The position numbers and the translations under genes are program-made. A DNA stretch of 64,000 bases from JALHUB01 sp050010555 (GTDB lineage: Bacteria; Chloroflexota; Dehalococcoidia; DSTF01; JALHUB01), in assembly GCA_050010555.1 (NCBI GenBank), contig JBEKKV010000003.1, forward strand, positions 49,482 to 113,481, read 5' to 3'. Under the pieces are notes generated by a model. The model saw only the letters and a program-made list of their open reading frames with translations, searched no databases and was not told the DNA's origin. Below, piece by piece: positions 25,129 to 34,806 of the stretch; position 1 is the stretch's first letter; each line of letters opens with the position of its first letter.

Positions 25129-26988
25129 ATGAGTATACCAATGATCGCGAACAAGCAACCCTTAATCGAGCGCGTAGGCGCGCTGCCGAACAAGCCCGGC
25201 GTCTACATCTTCCGTAGCGAAGATGGGCGCGTCATATACGTCGGGAAGGCGGCGTCGCTGCGCAGTCGCGTGCGCTCGTACTTCGGCTCGCCGCGGAGCA
25301 TGGAGCCGAAGGTGCGGGCGCTCGCGTCGAGCATTGCCGAGTTCGACTACATCGTCACGAATACGGCGCAGGAGGCGCTGCACCTGGAGGCGACGCTGGT
25401 CAAACGCCATCAGCCCGTCTTCAACGTGCGCCTGAAGGACGACAAGCACTACCCGTACCTGAAGATCGACGTGCAGAACAAGTGGCCGCGGGTCGAAATT
25501 ACGCGGCGGATCGAAAACGACGGCGGACGCTACTTCGGGCCATATGCCAGCGCCAGCTCCGTGCGCCGGACGCTCGACGTGGTGAAGCGGCTCTTCCCCT
25601 GGCGACCCTGCACCGAGGAGGTGACCGGAGGCCGGCCCCGGCCCTGCCTGGACTTCTTCATCGGCCGCTGCATCGCGCCCTGCTCCGGCGCCTGCTCGGA
25701 GGCCGAGTACGACGAGGTGATCCGGCAGGTCATCCTCTTCCTCGAAGGGCGCACGGAGAACGTGCTGCGGGCGCTGCGGGCGCAGATGGACGAGGCGTCG
25801 CGGAACATGCAGTACGAGCGCGCGGCGATCCTGCGAGACCAGATTCGGGCTATCGAGAACGTGTCGGAGGCGCAGGTGACAGCGTACGCGCGGCCGACGG
25901 ACGAAGACGTCTTCGGGATGGCGCGGTCGGACGGCGAAGCGGTGGCGCAGGTGCTGTTCGTCCGCGGCACGAAGATGATCGGCGGCGATCACTTCCCGCT
26001 CGACGGCGCGAAGGGCGAGCCCGACGCGGAGGTGATGAACGGCTTCCTCAAACAGTTCTACGAGTCGTCGACATACGTCCCGCGCACGGTCCTGCTGCCG
26101 CTGGAGATACCGGAGACGGCGGAGATCGAGGAGTGGCTTTCGGAGCGACGCGGTGGCCGGGTCAAGCTGGTGACGCCGAGGCGCGGCAACAAGCGCCGTC
26201 TGATTGCGATGGCGACGGAGAACGCCCGCGAGGCGCTGGAGGTAGCACGGCTGCGCTGGCTGACGGACACGGGCAAGACGCGCCAGGCGCTGGAGGAGCT
26301 CCAGGAGGAGCTAAACCTGCCCGCCCTGCCGAATCGCATCGAGTGCTACGACATCTCCGACATCATGGGCGCGCATCCGGTTGGCAGCATGGTCGTTTTC
26401 ATCGGCGGCCGGCCGCGGCGCGCGGAGTACCGTCGCTTTCGGATCAAGAGCGTCGAAGGCGCGAACGACGTGGCGATGATGGCGGAAGTGCTGCGGCGAC
26501 GCTTCAAGCGCGCGGCGCAGGCGGTAGAGGCGCAGGAGTCGGCGCAGGCCGAAGGCTGGGGCGCCCTGCCGGACCTGCTAATCGTCGACGGCGGCAAGGC
26601 GCAGCTCAACGCGGCGCTCGACGTACTTCGGGAGACGGGCGCGCCGTTCATCCCGGCCGCGGGGCTGGCGAAACAGCAGGAGGAGCTTTATGTAAAGGAC
26701 GTGTCGGAGCCGATTGTGCTGTCGCGCACGTCGCAGGCGCTCTACCTGCTGCAACGCGTCCGAGACGAGGCGCATCGGTTTGCAATCACGTACCATCGCA
26801 GCGTGCGGCAGAAGGCCGGGACGCGCTCGGCGCTCGACGCGATACCCGGCGTGGGGCCGAAGCGGAAGCAGGCGCTGCTGCGGAAGTTCGGCTCGGTGCG
26901 GGAGATACGGGAGGCGAGCGTCGACGAGATTGCGTCGACGGTGGGGTTCACGCGATCGCTGGCGGAGCGGGTGAAGGAATACCTCTAG
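25129..26988 (+). CDS. uvrC: Excinuclease ABC subunit C
   Basis: Makes both incisions in nucleotide excision repair. Order: GIY-YIG nuclease (KPGVYIFRSEDGRVIYVGKA, residues 22-41), Cys-containing segment, UVR motif (about 200-235, MQYERAAILRDQIRAIE), RNase H-like domain (ECYDISDIMGAHPVGSMVVF near 405, IVDGGKAQLNAA near 485), and C-terminal helix-hairpin-helix repeats (LDAIPGVGPKRKQALL). 619 aa, full length. ATG at 25129 or 25141. Confidence 0.97.
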   Translation: MSIPMIANKQPLIERVGALPNKPGVYIFRSEDGRVIYVGKAASLRSRVRSYFGSPRSMEPKVRALASSIAEFDYIVTNTAQEALHLEATLVKRHQPVFNVRLKDDKHYPYLKIDVQNKWPRVEITRRIENDGGRYFGPYASASSVRRTLDVVKRLFPWRPCTEEVTGGRPRPCLDFFIGRCIAPCSGACSEAEYDEVIRQVILFLEGRTENVLRALRAQMDEASRNMQYERAAILRDQIRAIENVSEAQVTAYARPTDEDVFGMARSDGEAVAQVLFVRGTKMIGGDHFPLDGAKGEPDAEVMNGFLKQFYESSTYVPRTVLLPLEIPETAEIEEWLSERRGGRVKLVTPRRGNKRRLIAMATENAREALEVARLRWLTDTGKTRQALEELQEELNLPALPNRIECYDISDIMGAHPVGSMVVFIGGRPRRAEYRRFRIKSVEGANDVAMMAEVLRRRFKRAAQAVEAQESAQAEGWGALPDLLIVDGGKAQLNAALDVLRETGAPFIPAAGLAKQQEELYVKDVSEPIVLSRTSQALYLLQRVRDEAHRFAITYHRSVRQKAGTRSALDAIPGVGPKRKQALLRKFGSVREIREASVDEIASTVGFTRSLAERVKEYL

Positions 26989-27141
26989 CTACGGGGCTCT
27001 CAGTTCGGCGCGACGAGCCCGCCTCGGGCGGACGAGGAGCGCAACAAGAACGCGACCATCGCACACCCCACTGCCGTTGCGAAGGCGACATGAAAAGTCG
27101 ACGCAACATGAGGGTCGGCTGCTTGCAGTAGCGTGGTGTCG

Positions 27142-27162
27142 GCGCGAGGCTTCGCCTCGCGC
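27142..27162. terminator. Hairpin between uvrC and the DUF72 gene
   Basis: GCGCGAGGC (27142-27150) pairs perfectly with GCCTCGCGC (27154-27162) around a TTC loop. It sits between the convergent ends of uvrC (26988) and the DUF72 gene (27212) but has no T-tract. The rest of this 220-bp gap shows nothing else. Confidence 0.45.
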
Positions 27163-27211
27163 ATCAATGATCCCGAATTCCTAAATGATTTCGACGGCGC
27201 GACAGCTTCAC

Positions 27212-28009
27212 CTAGCTGTTGATCGCTTCCTCCTCGTCGTCCTCCTCGTCGTCGAAGTCCTCCCTGATCGCGAACGGCGTCACGTACTCGCTCAGCGTCT
27301 TCGCGTTCTGGACGGCATAAGCGTTCGCATCATTGTTGAAATATACGAATACCTGGCGGACGTCCTCCGGAAGATCGCGCAGGCGACCGGCCCAGATCGC
27401 CAGATCGCCGTCCGGGTACGAGCCCCCGTAGATGCTGTCGGCGCCGTGAAAGCGGAGATACGCGAAGTCGGTCGTCGCTTCCAGGGGCGTCTCCCAGCCT
27501 GCCATATGGAAGGCGCAGAAGCCGGCGTTGTGCACTCGCAGCAGCGAGAAGACTTCGGCGTTGAACCAGGAGTCGTGGCGGAACTCGAAAACGTGGCGCA
27601 TATCGGTCGGCAACAGCGAAAGGAACGCAGCGAGACGCTCAACGTTTTCCGTCTTGTAATGGAAGTTGGGCGGCAGCTGGTAAAGCACGGGACCCAGCGT
27701 GTGGCCGAGCAGTCGAGCGCGGGCGAGGAAGTTCTGCAGCGGCTCCTCGCAGTCCTTCAATCGCTTCACGTGAGTCATGTAGCGACTGGCCTTCACGGCG
27801 AACTGGAAGCCGCGTGGCGCCGACTTTCCCCACTTTCGCCAGGTGTCTTCTGAGGACAGACGGTAGAAGCTGTTGTTCACCTCGACAGTGCAGAAGTGCT
27901 TGCTGTAGAACTCAAACCAGTAGCGCGCGGGCAAGTCCGGCGGGTAGAAAGAGCCGCGCCAGTGCTTGTATACCCAGCCGGAAGTCCCAATATCATAGTG
28001 TGAAGGCAT
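27212..28009 (-). CDS. DUF72 family protein
   Basis: 265 aa, TIM-barrel-like DUF72 (YecE) family: IGTSGWVYKHWRGSFYPP at the start, FCTVEVNNSFYRLSS, RGFQFAVKASRYMTH, PVLYQLPPNF, FEFRHDSW near 155 and YLRFHGADSIYGGSY near 200. The C-terminal tail is very acidic (DFDDEEDDEEE). Function unproven; the family resembles endonuclease IV-type barrels. ATG at 28009 is preferred because the family motif begins five residues later. A TATAAT (28055-28060) on this strand may be its -10. Confidence 0.85.
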   Translation of the reverse strand: MPSHYDIGTSGWVYKHWRGSFYPPDLPARYWFEFYSKHFCTVEVNNSFYRLSSEDTWRKWGKSAPRGFQFAVKASRYMTHVKRLKDCEEPLQNFLARARLLGHTLGPVLYQLPPNFHYKTENVERLAAFLSLLPTDMRHVFEFRHDSWFNAEVFSLLRVHNAGFCAFHMAGWETPLEATTDFAYLRFHGADSIYGGSYPDGDLAIWAGRLRDLPEDVRQVFVYFNNDANAYAVQNAKTLSEYVTPFAIREDFDDEEDDEEEAINS

Positions 28010-28073
28010 CGTCGTCCACTCGCTCGAAGTATTCCCCACGATGGCGGAGGTCGCATTATATCATCGGTCGCGA

Positions 28074-28102
28074 TTGGGGACCGCTTGAGCTTGTGCTATC
28101 GT
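28074..28102 (+). promoter_or_regulatory. Promoter before pcm
   Basis: TTGGGG (28074-28079), 17-bp spacer, TATCGT (28097-28102). Moderate match; the transcript would begin about 30 bp before the coding start. Confidence 0.45.
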
Positions 28103-28138
28103 AAGGGAAGAGTGGGAATAGAGTCGATGGAGTCTGAG

Positions 28139-28798
28139 ATGGCGATCGATTTCGCCGGCGCTCGACTGGCCATGGTCGAGGGCCTGCGGTCGGAGGTCAG
28201 CGATGAACACGTCTTACGGGCGATAGCCCGCGTCCCCCGCGAGGAGTTCGTTCCACCTGAGTTTCGTCATCTGGCCTACGAAGACCGTCCGATTCCTATC
28301 GGCCTCGGGCAGACGATATCGCAGCCGCTGATGGTAGCGACGATGACGGAGCTGCTTCGTCTTCAGGGCATCGAGAAGGTGCTGGAGGTCGGGACGGGCT
28401 CCGGCTACCAGGCGGCTATCCTCGCCGAGCTGGCGTCGTGGGTGGTGACCGTGGAGCGGCTGCCGGACCTGGCGGAGCTCGCCGCCGAGCGATTGCGCCG
28501 GCTCGGGTACACGAACGTCACCGTGCACGTGGCGAGCGGAGCGCTGGGCTGGCCGGAGGAGGCGCCCTACCACGGCATCCTGGTAACGGCCGGCGCGCCG
28601 CGCATTCCGCGTCCGCTCGTCGAGCAGCTTGCGGTAGGCGGCCGGCTGGTCATCCCCGTCGGGCGGCGGCAGATCCAACAGCTTCTGTCGGTGACGCGCG
28701 AGCCGGAGACCGTCAGGGTGCGCCGCCACGGGCCATGTCGATTCGTGCCGCTCATCGGCGAGGAGGCTTGGCCGGAAGAGGAGTCGGTTTCGGGTTGA
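28139..28798 (+). CDS. pcm: Protein-L-isoaspartate O-methyltransferase
   Basis: SAM-dependent repair of isoaspartyl residues. Family motifs: RVPREEFVPPEFRHLAYEDR near residue 28, PIGLGQTISQPLMVATMTEL near 49, SAM motif I VLEVGTGSGYQAAILAEL near 82, VTVERLPDLAELA, and ILVTAGAPRIPRPLVEQLAV near 145. 219 aa from the ATG at 28139, chosen because GGAG lies 6 bases upstream; ATG 28127 is the alternative. Confidence 0.92.
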   Translation: MAIDFAGARLAMVEGLRSEVSDEHVLRAIARVPREEFVPPEFRHLAYEDRPIPIGLGQTISQPLMVATMTELLRLQGIEKVLEVGTGSGYQAAILAELASWVVTVERLPDLAELAAERLRRLGYTNVTVHVASGALGWPEEAPYHGILVTAGAPRIPRPLVEQLAVGGRLVIPVGRRQIQQLLSVTREPETVRVRRHGPCRFVPLIGEEAWPEEESVSG

Positions 28799-28907
28799 GT
28801 CCGTCCACCGCCTGCGCGGACTGGACTCGACATCGCTTATCCTCGTTTATCGCCGCCTTCCTGAGCCCACGGTCACCCGCCGAGCCGCAACCGCGCCGTC
28901 GTCGCGA

Positions 28908-28966
28908 AAAATTACCATAATTTTCTGGCGCTCCATCATGGACAATGGTTAACGCTGTGGTAAAAT
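28908..28966 (+). promoter_or_regulatory. xer promoter and AT-rich palindrome
   Basis: TGGACA (28939-28944), 16 bp, TAAAAT (28961-28966). Just upstream, a perfect AT-rich palindrome, AAAATTA-CCA-TAATTTT (28908-28924), stands out in GC-rich DNA and could be an UP element or operator. Confidence 0.5.
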
Positions 28967-29017
28967 GGGCTCGCTCTTCCCCACCATTTCGAAGCAAGGT
29001 AAAGGCGAGGTGAGGTC

Positions 29018-29929
29018 ATGGACGACCAAGTTGGTCAGTTCCTTCACTATCTATCGGTCGAAAAGGGTTCTTCCGCCAACACAATCGCCGCTTACAGTAT
29101 CGATCTGACACAGTTTCACGGCTACCTCTTTGCCTCGCGCAACGGCAACGGCGATCCACTGTGGAGCGGCGTTAACCGCGCCGCCGTCGTCGATTACATC
29201 TCCGACCTCAAGCGCCGCCAGTACGCCGAGGCTACAGTCGCCCGCAAGATCGCGGCGATAAAGGCCTTCTTCGCCTTCCTCCACCAGGTCGAGGGCGTCG
29301 TCAAGCAGAACCCGACCGAGAACGTCGGCTTCCGCGTCCCCAAGTCGCTGCCGAAGCCGCTCTCGATCAAAGAGGTCGACGAGTTGCTGGAGCAGCCGGC
29401 CCGCTCATCTACCCCGGAGGCCAAGCGCGACAAGGCGATGCTCGAGCTTCTGTACGCGACGGGCATGCGCGTCACTGAACTCGTAACGTTGGACATGAGC
29501 AGCGTTCATACGAACGCCGACGCGCCGCACGTCCGCTGCATGGGTAAAGGGTCGAAGGAGCGCACGATACCCATCCACAAGGACGCGCTCGAGGCCATCG
29601 AGGAGTACCTGGACGATTCGCGTCCGCGGCTGGTACATGATGCGCATGAGCCGGCGCTCTTCGTTAACCGGCGTGGCGATCGCCTCACGCGGCAGGGCTT
29701 CTGGCTGATACTGAAGGGCTACGCGAAGAAAGCCGCGATCAACAAGTCGGTAACGCCGCACACCTTGCGCCACAGCTTCGCCACCCATATGCTGAGGGGC
29801 GGTGCGCCTTTACGTAACGTCCAGGAGCTTCTGGGGCATGCAAACATGTCGACGACGCAAGTCTACACGAAGCTCACGGACGACATGGTGCGCCAGGTTT
29901 ACGAGAAAGCACACCCTCGAGCGAAGTGA
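29018..29929 (+). CDS. Tyrosine recombinase (XerC/XerD type)
   Basis: 303-aa site-specific recombinase of the chromosome-dimer-resolution class. N-terminal SAM-like core-binding domain (about residues 5-90, LSVEKGSSANTIAAYSIDLT), then the catalytic domain with Arg in LLYATGMRVTELVTLD near 155, Lys region MGKGSKERTIP, HTLRHSFATHML near 248 (His-x-x-Arg) and LGHANMSTTQVYTKL near 275 (final Tyr). Length and lack of neighbouring mobile genes favour housekeeping XerC/D over a phage integrase. GAGGTGA precedes the ATG. Confidence 0.88.
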   Translation: MDDQVGQFLHYLSVEKGSSANTIAAYSIDLTQFHGYLFASRNGNGDPLWSGVNRAAVVDYISDLKRRQYAEATVARKIAAIKAFFAFLHQVEGVVKQNPTENVGFRVPKSLPKPLSIKEVDELLEQPARSSTPEAKRDKAMLELLYATGMRVTELVTLDMSSVHTNADAPHVRCMGKGSKERTIPIHKDALEAIEEYLDDSRPRLVHDAHEPALFVNRRGDRLTRQGFWLILKGYAKKAAINKSVTPHTLRHSFATHMLRGGAPLRNVQELLGHANMSTTQVYTKLTDDMVRQVYEKAHPRAK

Positions 29930-29969
29930 CAATGCCGGCGACAAGCCGGTCCTGAGCAGCCGTAACGTA

Positions 29970-31877
29970 ATGCGTTCGGCTGCTTTGCTGTTCCTCGGCC
30001 TGATCCTTGCCATTGGCGCGGTCGCCTGCGGCGGCAGCGGAAACAGCGCTTCGACACCCACTCCAGCCACCGCCACGGCCGTCGCGACGCCGGCGTCCGC
30101 CCTCGGGCCCACGCCCGAAACGGACACCCTGCCCTCCCGCGACATGCTCGACCTGGCGGTCCGGCTCAAAGGAGTGCAAACGCCGCCCGCCGATCCGGTC
30201 AGCCCGCTGCCGCAGAGCCTGAGCGTCGGCGACAAACACACCTTCAACCTTGTCTTGATGCCACAGCCGGGAGCCGCCGGCGACCAGCCGCCGGTTGTGC
30301 AACTGGTCTCGGCCACGCTGCAACTGGTGACGCCACACGCCTATTTCTACGTCCAGGACGGGCAGTCGGTCTCCTCCGATGACATCAACACGGCCGGGGA
30401 GCGGTTTGAGAACGAAGTCTATCCGGTCGTGACGAGCACCTTTGGCACCGAGCGCAGCCCGGGCATCGACAACGACACGCACATCACCGTCTTCAACGGC
30501 CAGCTCGAAGGCGCGGCCGGCTACTTCTCGGACATAGATGAGTACCCGAAAGCGCTGGCCCCAATCAGCAACGAACGGGAGATGCTTTACCTGGACCTGT
30601 CGCTGGGAATGGGCAGCGACGCCTACACCTCCGTCATCGCCCACGAGCTCCAGCATCTCATCCACTTCAACGGCAATCCGCGCGAGGACGTCTGGATCAA
30701 CGAAGGCAATTCCGTGGTCTCGGGGGACCTCGCCGGCCAAAGCGACGACTTCCGCGGTTCGTTCCTCAAGCAACCTGACACGCAGCTAACTGTCTGGAAC
30801 CTCAACGGCGACAACTACGCTCACTATGGCGCCGCCGGCCTATTCTTCCGCTACCTGGCGCTGCGCAGCGGCGGCGCGAGCACGCTGCACGATATTGTCT
30901 TCGAGACGGGCAAAGGGATCAGCGGCATCGAGGACTTCCTGCAGAAGCACAACGAACCCAGCTTCGTCGACCTCTTCGCCGACTGGACGGTGGCGAACTA
31001 CACAGGCGGGCCGCAGGGCTACCTGGCGGCCGATCAGCGCGTTGCCACGACCACCACGCTCAACGGGCCGAAGAGCGCCGATACGACGGTGCACCAGTTC
31101 GCGGCGAACTACATCGAGGTCGACCTGCCGGGACAATCGGGAACGTTCGGCTTCGCCGGCGCGCAGACGGTGCCCCTGGTGTCGAACGCGGCTCACAGCG
31201 GCAGCGGCCAGTGGTGGTCCGGGCGCGGCGACGACATCGACACGACGCTGACGCGCGAGCTCGACCTGACGTCGGTGAACAAGGCAACGCTCAACTTCTG
31301 GACGTGGTTCGACATCGAGCACTGGTACGACTTCGGCTATGTCGAAGTGTCGACCGACGACGGCGCTACCTGGAAGGCGCTCAGCGGCAAACAAACGAGC
31401 AACGACGACCCGGTAAAGCAGGCTTACGGGCCGGCCTACAGCGGCGAGAGCGGCGGCGGCCAATCGCCGCAATGGGTCCAGGAGTCGATAGACCTGTCGC
31501 AGTTCGCCGGCAAGAAGGTGCTCCTGCGGTTCGAGTATGTGACGGACGGCGGCGTGAGCGGAGAAGGCTGGGCCATCGACGACGTGAGCGTGCCGGAGAT
31601 CGGCTTCTCGGACGACGCGGAGACGAACGGCGACTGGCAGGCGAACGGCTTCCAACGCATCGACGCCCCGGTCGCGCAACAGTTCGTAGTGGAGGTCCTG
31701 AACGTCACAGCGGGCTCGCCGGCGCAGCAAGTGAAGCTGGACGCATCGAACGACGCGACCATTCCGCTGGCCGGGTCCGCACAAGGACCGACGAAATACG
31801 TCATCGTCATCGCCGCGGACACCCAGGGCACCACAGAGGAAGCGCATTACTCCTACTCGCTGACCACCAGCCCGTAA
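29970..31877 (+). CDS. Secreted M6-like zinc metalloprotease, probable lipoprotein
   Basis: 635 aa. Signal with lipobox-like AVAC (Cys about 20), then a Thr/Pro/Ala-rich linker. The protease region has the zinc motif HELQHLIHF at residues 225-233 followed by WINEGNS, as in immune inhibitor A/M6-type peptidases. After residue 400 come two beta-rich segments resembling jelly-roll modules (GYVEVSTDDGATWKALSG, SQFAGKKVLLRFEYV, GWAIDDVSV). The ATG at 29970 gives the proper signal; an upstream open stretch overlaps xer. Probably degrades extracellular protein. Confidence 0.82.
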   Translation: MRSAALLFLGLILAIGAVACGGSGNSASTPTPATATAVATPASALGPTPETDTLPSRDMLDLAVRLKGVQTPPADPVSPLPQSLSVGDKHTFNLVLMPQPGAAGDQPPVVQLVSATLQLVTPHAYFYVQDGQSVSSDDINTAGERFENEVYPVVTSTFGTERSPGIDNDTHITVFNGQLEGAAGYFSDIDEYPKALAPISNEREMLYLDLSLGMGSDAYTSVIAHELQHLIHFNGNPREDVWINEGNSVVSGDLAGQSDDFRGSFLKQPDTQLTVWNLNGDNYAHYGAAGLFFRYLALRSGGASTLHDIVFETGKGISGIEDFLQKHNEPSFVDLFADWTVANYTGGPQGYLAADQRVATTTTLNGPKSADTTVHQFAANYIEVDLPGQSGTFGFAGAQTVPLVSNAAHSGSGQWWSGRGDDIDTTLTRELDLTSVNKATLNFWTWFDIEHWYDFGYVEVSTDDGATWKALSGKQTSNDDPVKQAYGPAYSGESGGGQSPQWVQESIDLSQFAGKKVLLRFEYVTDGGVSGEGWAIDDVSVPEIGFSDDAETNGDWQANGFQRIDAPVAQQFVVEVLNVTAGSPAQQVKLDASNDATIPLAGSAQGPTKYVIVIAADTQGTTEEAHYSYSLTTSP

Positions 31878-31914
31878 CCGCGCCGGCCTGAGGTTCGACC
31901 ACAGGAGAGACGAC

Positions 31915-32481
31915 ATGAACCGCCAAGAAGCCTGGGAGTTGCTCTGCGAGTACACGAAGAGCGATAGCCTGCGCAAGCACGGCCTCGCTGTCGAGGCAGC
32001 GATGCGTCATTACGCCTGCAAGTACGGCGACGACGAGGAGAAATGGGCGGTCGTTGGCCTGCTGCACGACTTCGACTACGAGATTCACCCGACGTTGGAC
32101 CAGCACCCCCAGGACGGCGCGAAGATCCTGCGCGAGCGCGGCGTGCCGGAAGACATGATCCGAGCGGCGCTAAGCCATGCCGAGCACCTGCACCTGTCCC
32201 GCGATTCGATGATGGAGAAGACGCTCTACGCCGTCGACGAGCTTTCCGGCTTCATCATCGCGGTGGCGCTGGTGCGACCAAGCAAGAGCATCCTCGACGT
32301 GGAGCCGTCGTCGGTGCGCAAAAAGATGAAGGACAAGGCTTTCGCGCGGGCCGTCAACCGCGACGATATCGTCAACGGCGCGGAGGCGATGGGCGTCGAC
32401 CTCAACGAGCACATCGCCGAGGTAACGGAAGCGCTGAAGGGGATAGCAGACGAGCTGGGGCTACGCGGGACGCCCGTCTAG
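31915..32481 (+). CDS. HD-domain protein
   Basis: 188 aa. HD phosphohydrolase-like domain: RKHGLAVEAAMRHYACKY near residue 22, VVGLLHDFDYEIHP near 45 (His-Asp), DMIRAALSHAEH near 82. Family members hydrolyse nucleotides or act as phosphodiesterases; here the substrate is unknown. GGAGAGACG precedes the ATG. Convergent with the VKOR gene, overlapping its end by 4 bp. Confidence 0.8.
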   Translation: MNRQEAWELLCEYTKSDSLRKHGLAVEAAMRHYACKYGDDEEKWAVVGLLHDFDYEIHPTLDQHPQDGAKILRERGVPEDMIRAALSHAEHLHLSRDSMMEKTLYAVDELSGFIIAVALVRPSKSILDVEPSSVRKKMKDKAFARAVNRDDIVNGAEAMGVDLNEHIAEVTEALKGIADELGLRGTPV

Positions 32482-32987
32482 TCTTCGACGAACTCGCTCT
32501 CGCGGCCCAACAGCAGCAGCGCCGCGCTGGAGACCAGGAACACCGCCGTCATGATGATGGCCGAGCTCGCGCACCAAATGCAGACGGCGTCGATGACGAA
32601 GAGCTCCACGTAAGTCAGGTAGGCGGAGTAGGCGACGCCGGCCAGGCTCATCCCCCAGATCAGGAGCAGCGGCCGGCCTTGAAAGCGATTGCCTGTGGCC
32701 AGCCAGACCAGCGCAACCGCCAGTATCGCCAAGTAGCCAAGCAGCCCGAAAAAGGCGACCGGGATACCGCCGATCCACGCGTAGCTACTCTGGGCAACCG
32801 TCTCGCACGTGTAGAAGCCGGCGCAGGCGATGGGCTTGTTGAACCAGTGGACGTAGGTCAGGTAGCCGGCGACACCGGTCCCCGCCACCGCAAGCAGCGC
32901 AAGCAAGCCGGCGACCAGCTTTTCCCAGGGTCCGGCGGCGACCATGGCGCCGTCCTCATCCTCCACCACGTCGACCTCTCCCATCAC
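32478..32987 (-). CDS. Vitamin K epoxide reductase (VKOR) family protein
   Basis: 169-aa membrane protein with four hydrophobic segments. Conserved VKOR features: the loop Cys (GFYTCETVAQSSYAW, residues 58-72, with Ser after the Cys pair region) and the CXXC redox centre VDAVCIWCASSA near 135. It re-oxidises DsbA-type proteins with quinone, replacing DsbB. Its start overlaps the DsbA-like gene stop (ATGA), so they are coupled partners. Confidence 0.9.
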   Translation of the reverse strand: MMGEVDVVEDEDGAMVAAGPWEKLVAGLLALLAVAGTGVAGYLTYVHWFNKPIACAGFYTCETVAQSSYAWIGGIPVAFFGLLGYLAILAVALVWLATGNRFQGRPLLLIWGMSLAGVAYSAYLTYVELFVIDAVCIWCASSAIIMTAVFLVSSAALLLLGRESEFVED

Positions 32988-33724
32988 GGACCCGCAAGCA
33001 CCTTGTCGATGTCGGCCTTGAACACGCTATAGGGCTGAGCGCCGATGATCTGCGTTGCGCCGGGGAATGGGAGAGACTCGCCGTTGACGACGCTCGTCGT
33101 GCCAAGGTAGAACGTGGGCGTGGAGTTGACGCCCGCCTGGAGGTCTGCGTTGGTGTCGTTGGCGATCTGGTCTTTGTACTTATCAGAGTCTAGGCAGGAA
33201 TTGAAGGCGCTGGTGTCGAGGCCAAGGTCTTTCGCGTACTGCTTGAGATTGTCCTTGCTGTAAGGATTGAGCGTCGAGAAATTGGCGAACAGGAGGTCGT
33301 GATAGTCCCAGTAGCGATTCTGTTCGCCTGCACACAGCGCCGCCTCGGAGGCCGTCAGCAGGTCGCCGTTCAGCGCCAGCGGATGAAAGACAATCCTCAG
33401 CTTGCCGGTATCGACGTAGTCTTTCTCGATGCTCGGGGCGGTGTTCTCAGTGTAGTCCGCGCAGTGCGAGCAGTCGAAGCGGAAATACTCGATGAGCGTG
33501 GCCGGAGCGCTGTCCTGGCCGACAGACGCGTCATTTTCGGGTGCCGCATGCGTTGGGCCGGGCGTGGCTCTGGTGGCGCTGACGCTACTGCCGCCGCCGC
33601 CGACGACGTTGCTCACGATCACGACCAGGACAACAACGAGGATCGCTCCCCCGCCAATAAGAGCTATGGGAACCCAGGGGCGCCCAGTCGATGCCTGCTT
33701 CTTTCTTGCTCTTCGTGGTTGCAT
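32984..33724 (-). CDS. DsbA-like thiol oxidase, membrane-anchored
   Basis: 246 aa. N-terminal basic stretch and membrane anchor (about residues 17-40), Ser/Thr/Gly linker, thioredoxin-fold domain with active site FDCSHCADY near residue 97 and helical insertion, cis-Pro region NSTPTFYLG near 207. Introduces disulfides in exported proteins; re-oxidised by the coupled VKOR protein. Such pairs are typical of Actinobacteria and Chloroflexota. Confidence 0.9.
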   Translation of the reverse strand: MQPRRARKKQASTGRPWVPIALIGGGAILVVVLVVIVSNVVGGGGSSVSATRATPGPTHAAPENDASVGQDSAPATLIEYFRFDCSHCADYTENTAPSIEKDYVDTGKLRIVFHPLALNGDLLTASEAALCAGEQNRYWDYHDLLFANFSTLNPYSKDNLKQYAKDLGLDTSAFNSCLDSDKYKDQIANDTNADLQAGVNSTPTFYLGTTSVVNGESLPFPGATQIIGAQPYSVFKADIDKVLAGP

Positions 33725-33769
33725 TCGTCTGCCTCAACTATCTAGTGTGCCGATTATACGGCCCAACGA

Positions 33770-34726
33770 TCAAGCTTGCACCTCGGCCGGCGGGCTCTCC
33801 GCGTTTTCGCCCTTCAGAAAACCGATTATAGCGCGTGAGCTCTCTTGTGGCTGCTCCTCCAGGACCAGGTGGCCCGCTTTCTCTATGAGCACGAAGCCGG
33901 CGCCCGGGATCAGGGCCCGCAATTGTTCGCCGTGAACGAACGGCATCCAACGATCGGCGGCCCCCCAGATGATGAGCGTCGGCTGGGTGATGGATGCGAC
34001 GTCCAGGGGCGCGTCGAGGCGGCGGTCCACCATCAGCGAGCCGAGGGCACGCAAATGGCCGCGGATGCGCGTCGGCGCCAGGTAGCCTTCCATGAGCTCC
34101 GGCGTGATGAAGGCAGGGTCGTAGCAAGCGCTGCGAAGGGACACGCGGCGAAAGCGCTGGTTCTGGAGCGTGAAGGCGGCGACAACCGGCAGCAGCGGCC
34201 GGATGAGGCGCGCGCTGCGGAGGCCGCGTCGCAGCTCGCTGTCGTCGGCGGCGGACACGAGAATGAGCTGCTCGACGCGCTCCGGGTAGGCCACGGCGAG
34301 TCGCATCGCCACGGCGCCGCCCAGCGAATGGCCGAGGACGAACGCCTTCTCGATACCAAGGGCGTCCAGGAAGCCGGCGACAAGCCGCGACTGCTCGCTG
34401 AGCGAGTAGTCGCCGCCGGGGGGCCGGTCCGAGTAACCAAAGCCCTTGAGGTCGAGGGCAATGGTGCGGAAATGGGGCGCCAGGTAGGGCATCAGCAGAC
34501 GGAAGCTGAAGGTGGAACCGTTGAGCCCATGCAGCAGCAAGAGCGCCGGCCCTCCTCCCGCTTCGACGAAGTGCAGGCGGACGCCGTCGACGTGGACCTC
34601 CCGGCCCGGCTTGCTGGCCATCGCCAGGTCGGTGTCTTCCCAACGACGCATCCGCCGGCTGGAATAGCTCCAGGCGGTGCCGAGCGTTGCAGCGGCGAGC
34701 AGGAAGAGGCGCTTCCGTGACGTCAT
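33770..34726 (-). CDS. Alpha/beta hydrolase
   Basis: 318 aa. A short hydrophobic N-terminus (FLLAAATLGTAWSY) may be an anchor. Hydrolase core: oxyanion region LLLLHGLNGSTFSF near residue 60, nucleophile elbow LGHSLGGAVAM near 132, acid in IWGAADRWMPF near 258, His in EKAGHLVLEEQP near 285. Substrate unknown. The final residues overlap no neighbour. Confidence 0.88.
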   Translation of the reverse strand: MTSRKRLFLLAAATLGTAWSYSSRRMRRWEDTDLAMASKPGREVHVDGVRLHFVEAGGGPALLLLHGLNGSTFSFRLLMPYLAPHFRTIALDLKGFGYSDRPPGGDYSLSEQSRLVAGFLDALGIEKAFVLGHSLGGAVAMRLAVAYPERVEQLILVSAADDSELRRGLRSARLIRPLLPVVAAFTLQNQRFRRVSLRSACYDPAFITPELMEGYLAPTRIRGHLRALGSLMVDRRLDAPLDVASITQPTLIIWGAADRWMPFVHGEQLRALIPGAGFVLIEKAGHLVLEEQPQESSRAIIGFLKGENAESPPAEVQA

Positions 34727-34806
34727 TGCTTTGGCTGAAGGCGCACCGTGGTTTCAAGATTCGGCGGCCTTCAGTATAACATCCTCGCGAAGAATTCCGC
34801 CTAAGC

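Noticed and set aside
25482..27131. 549-codon open frame overlapping uvrC in another frame
   Set aside because: Same-strand shadow of uvrC with Gly/Arg/Ala-rich low-information sequence.
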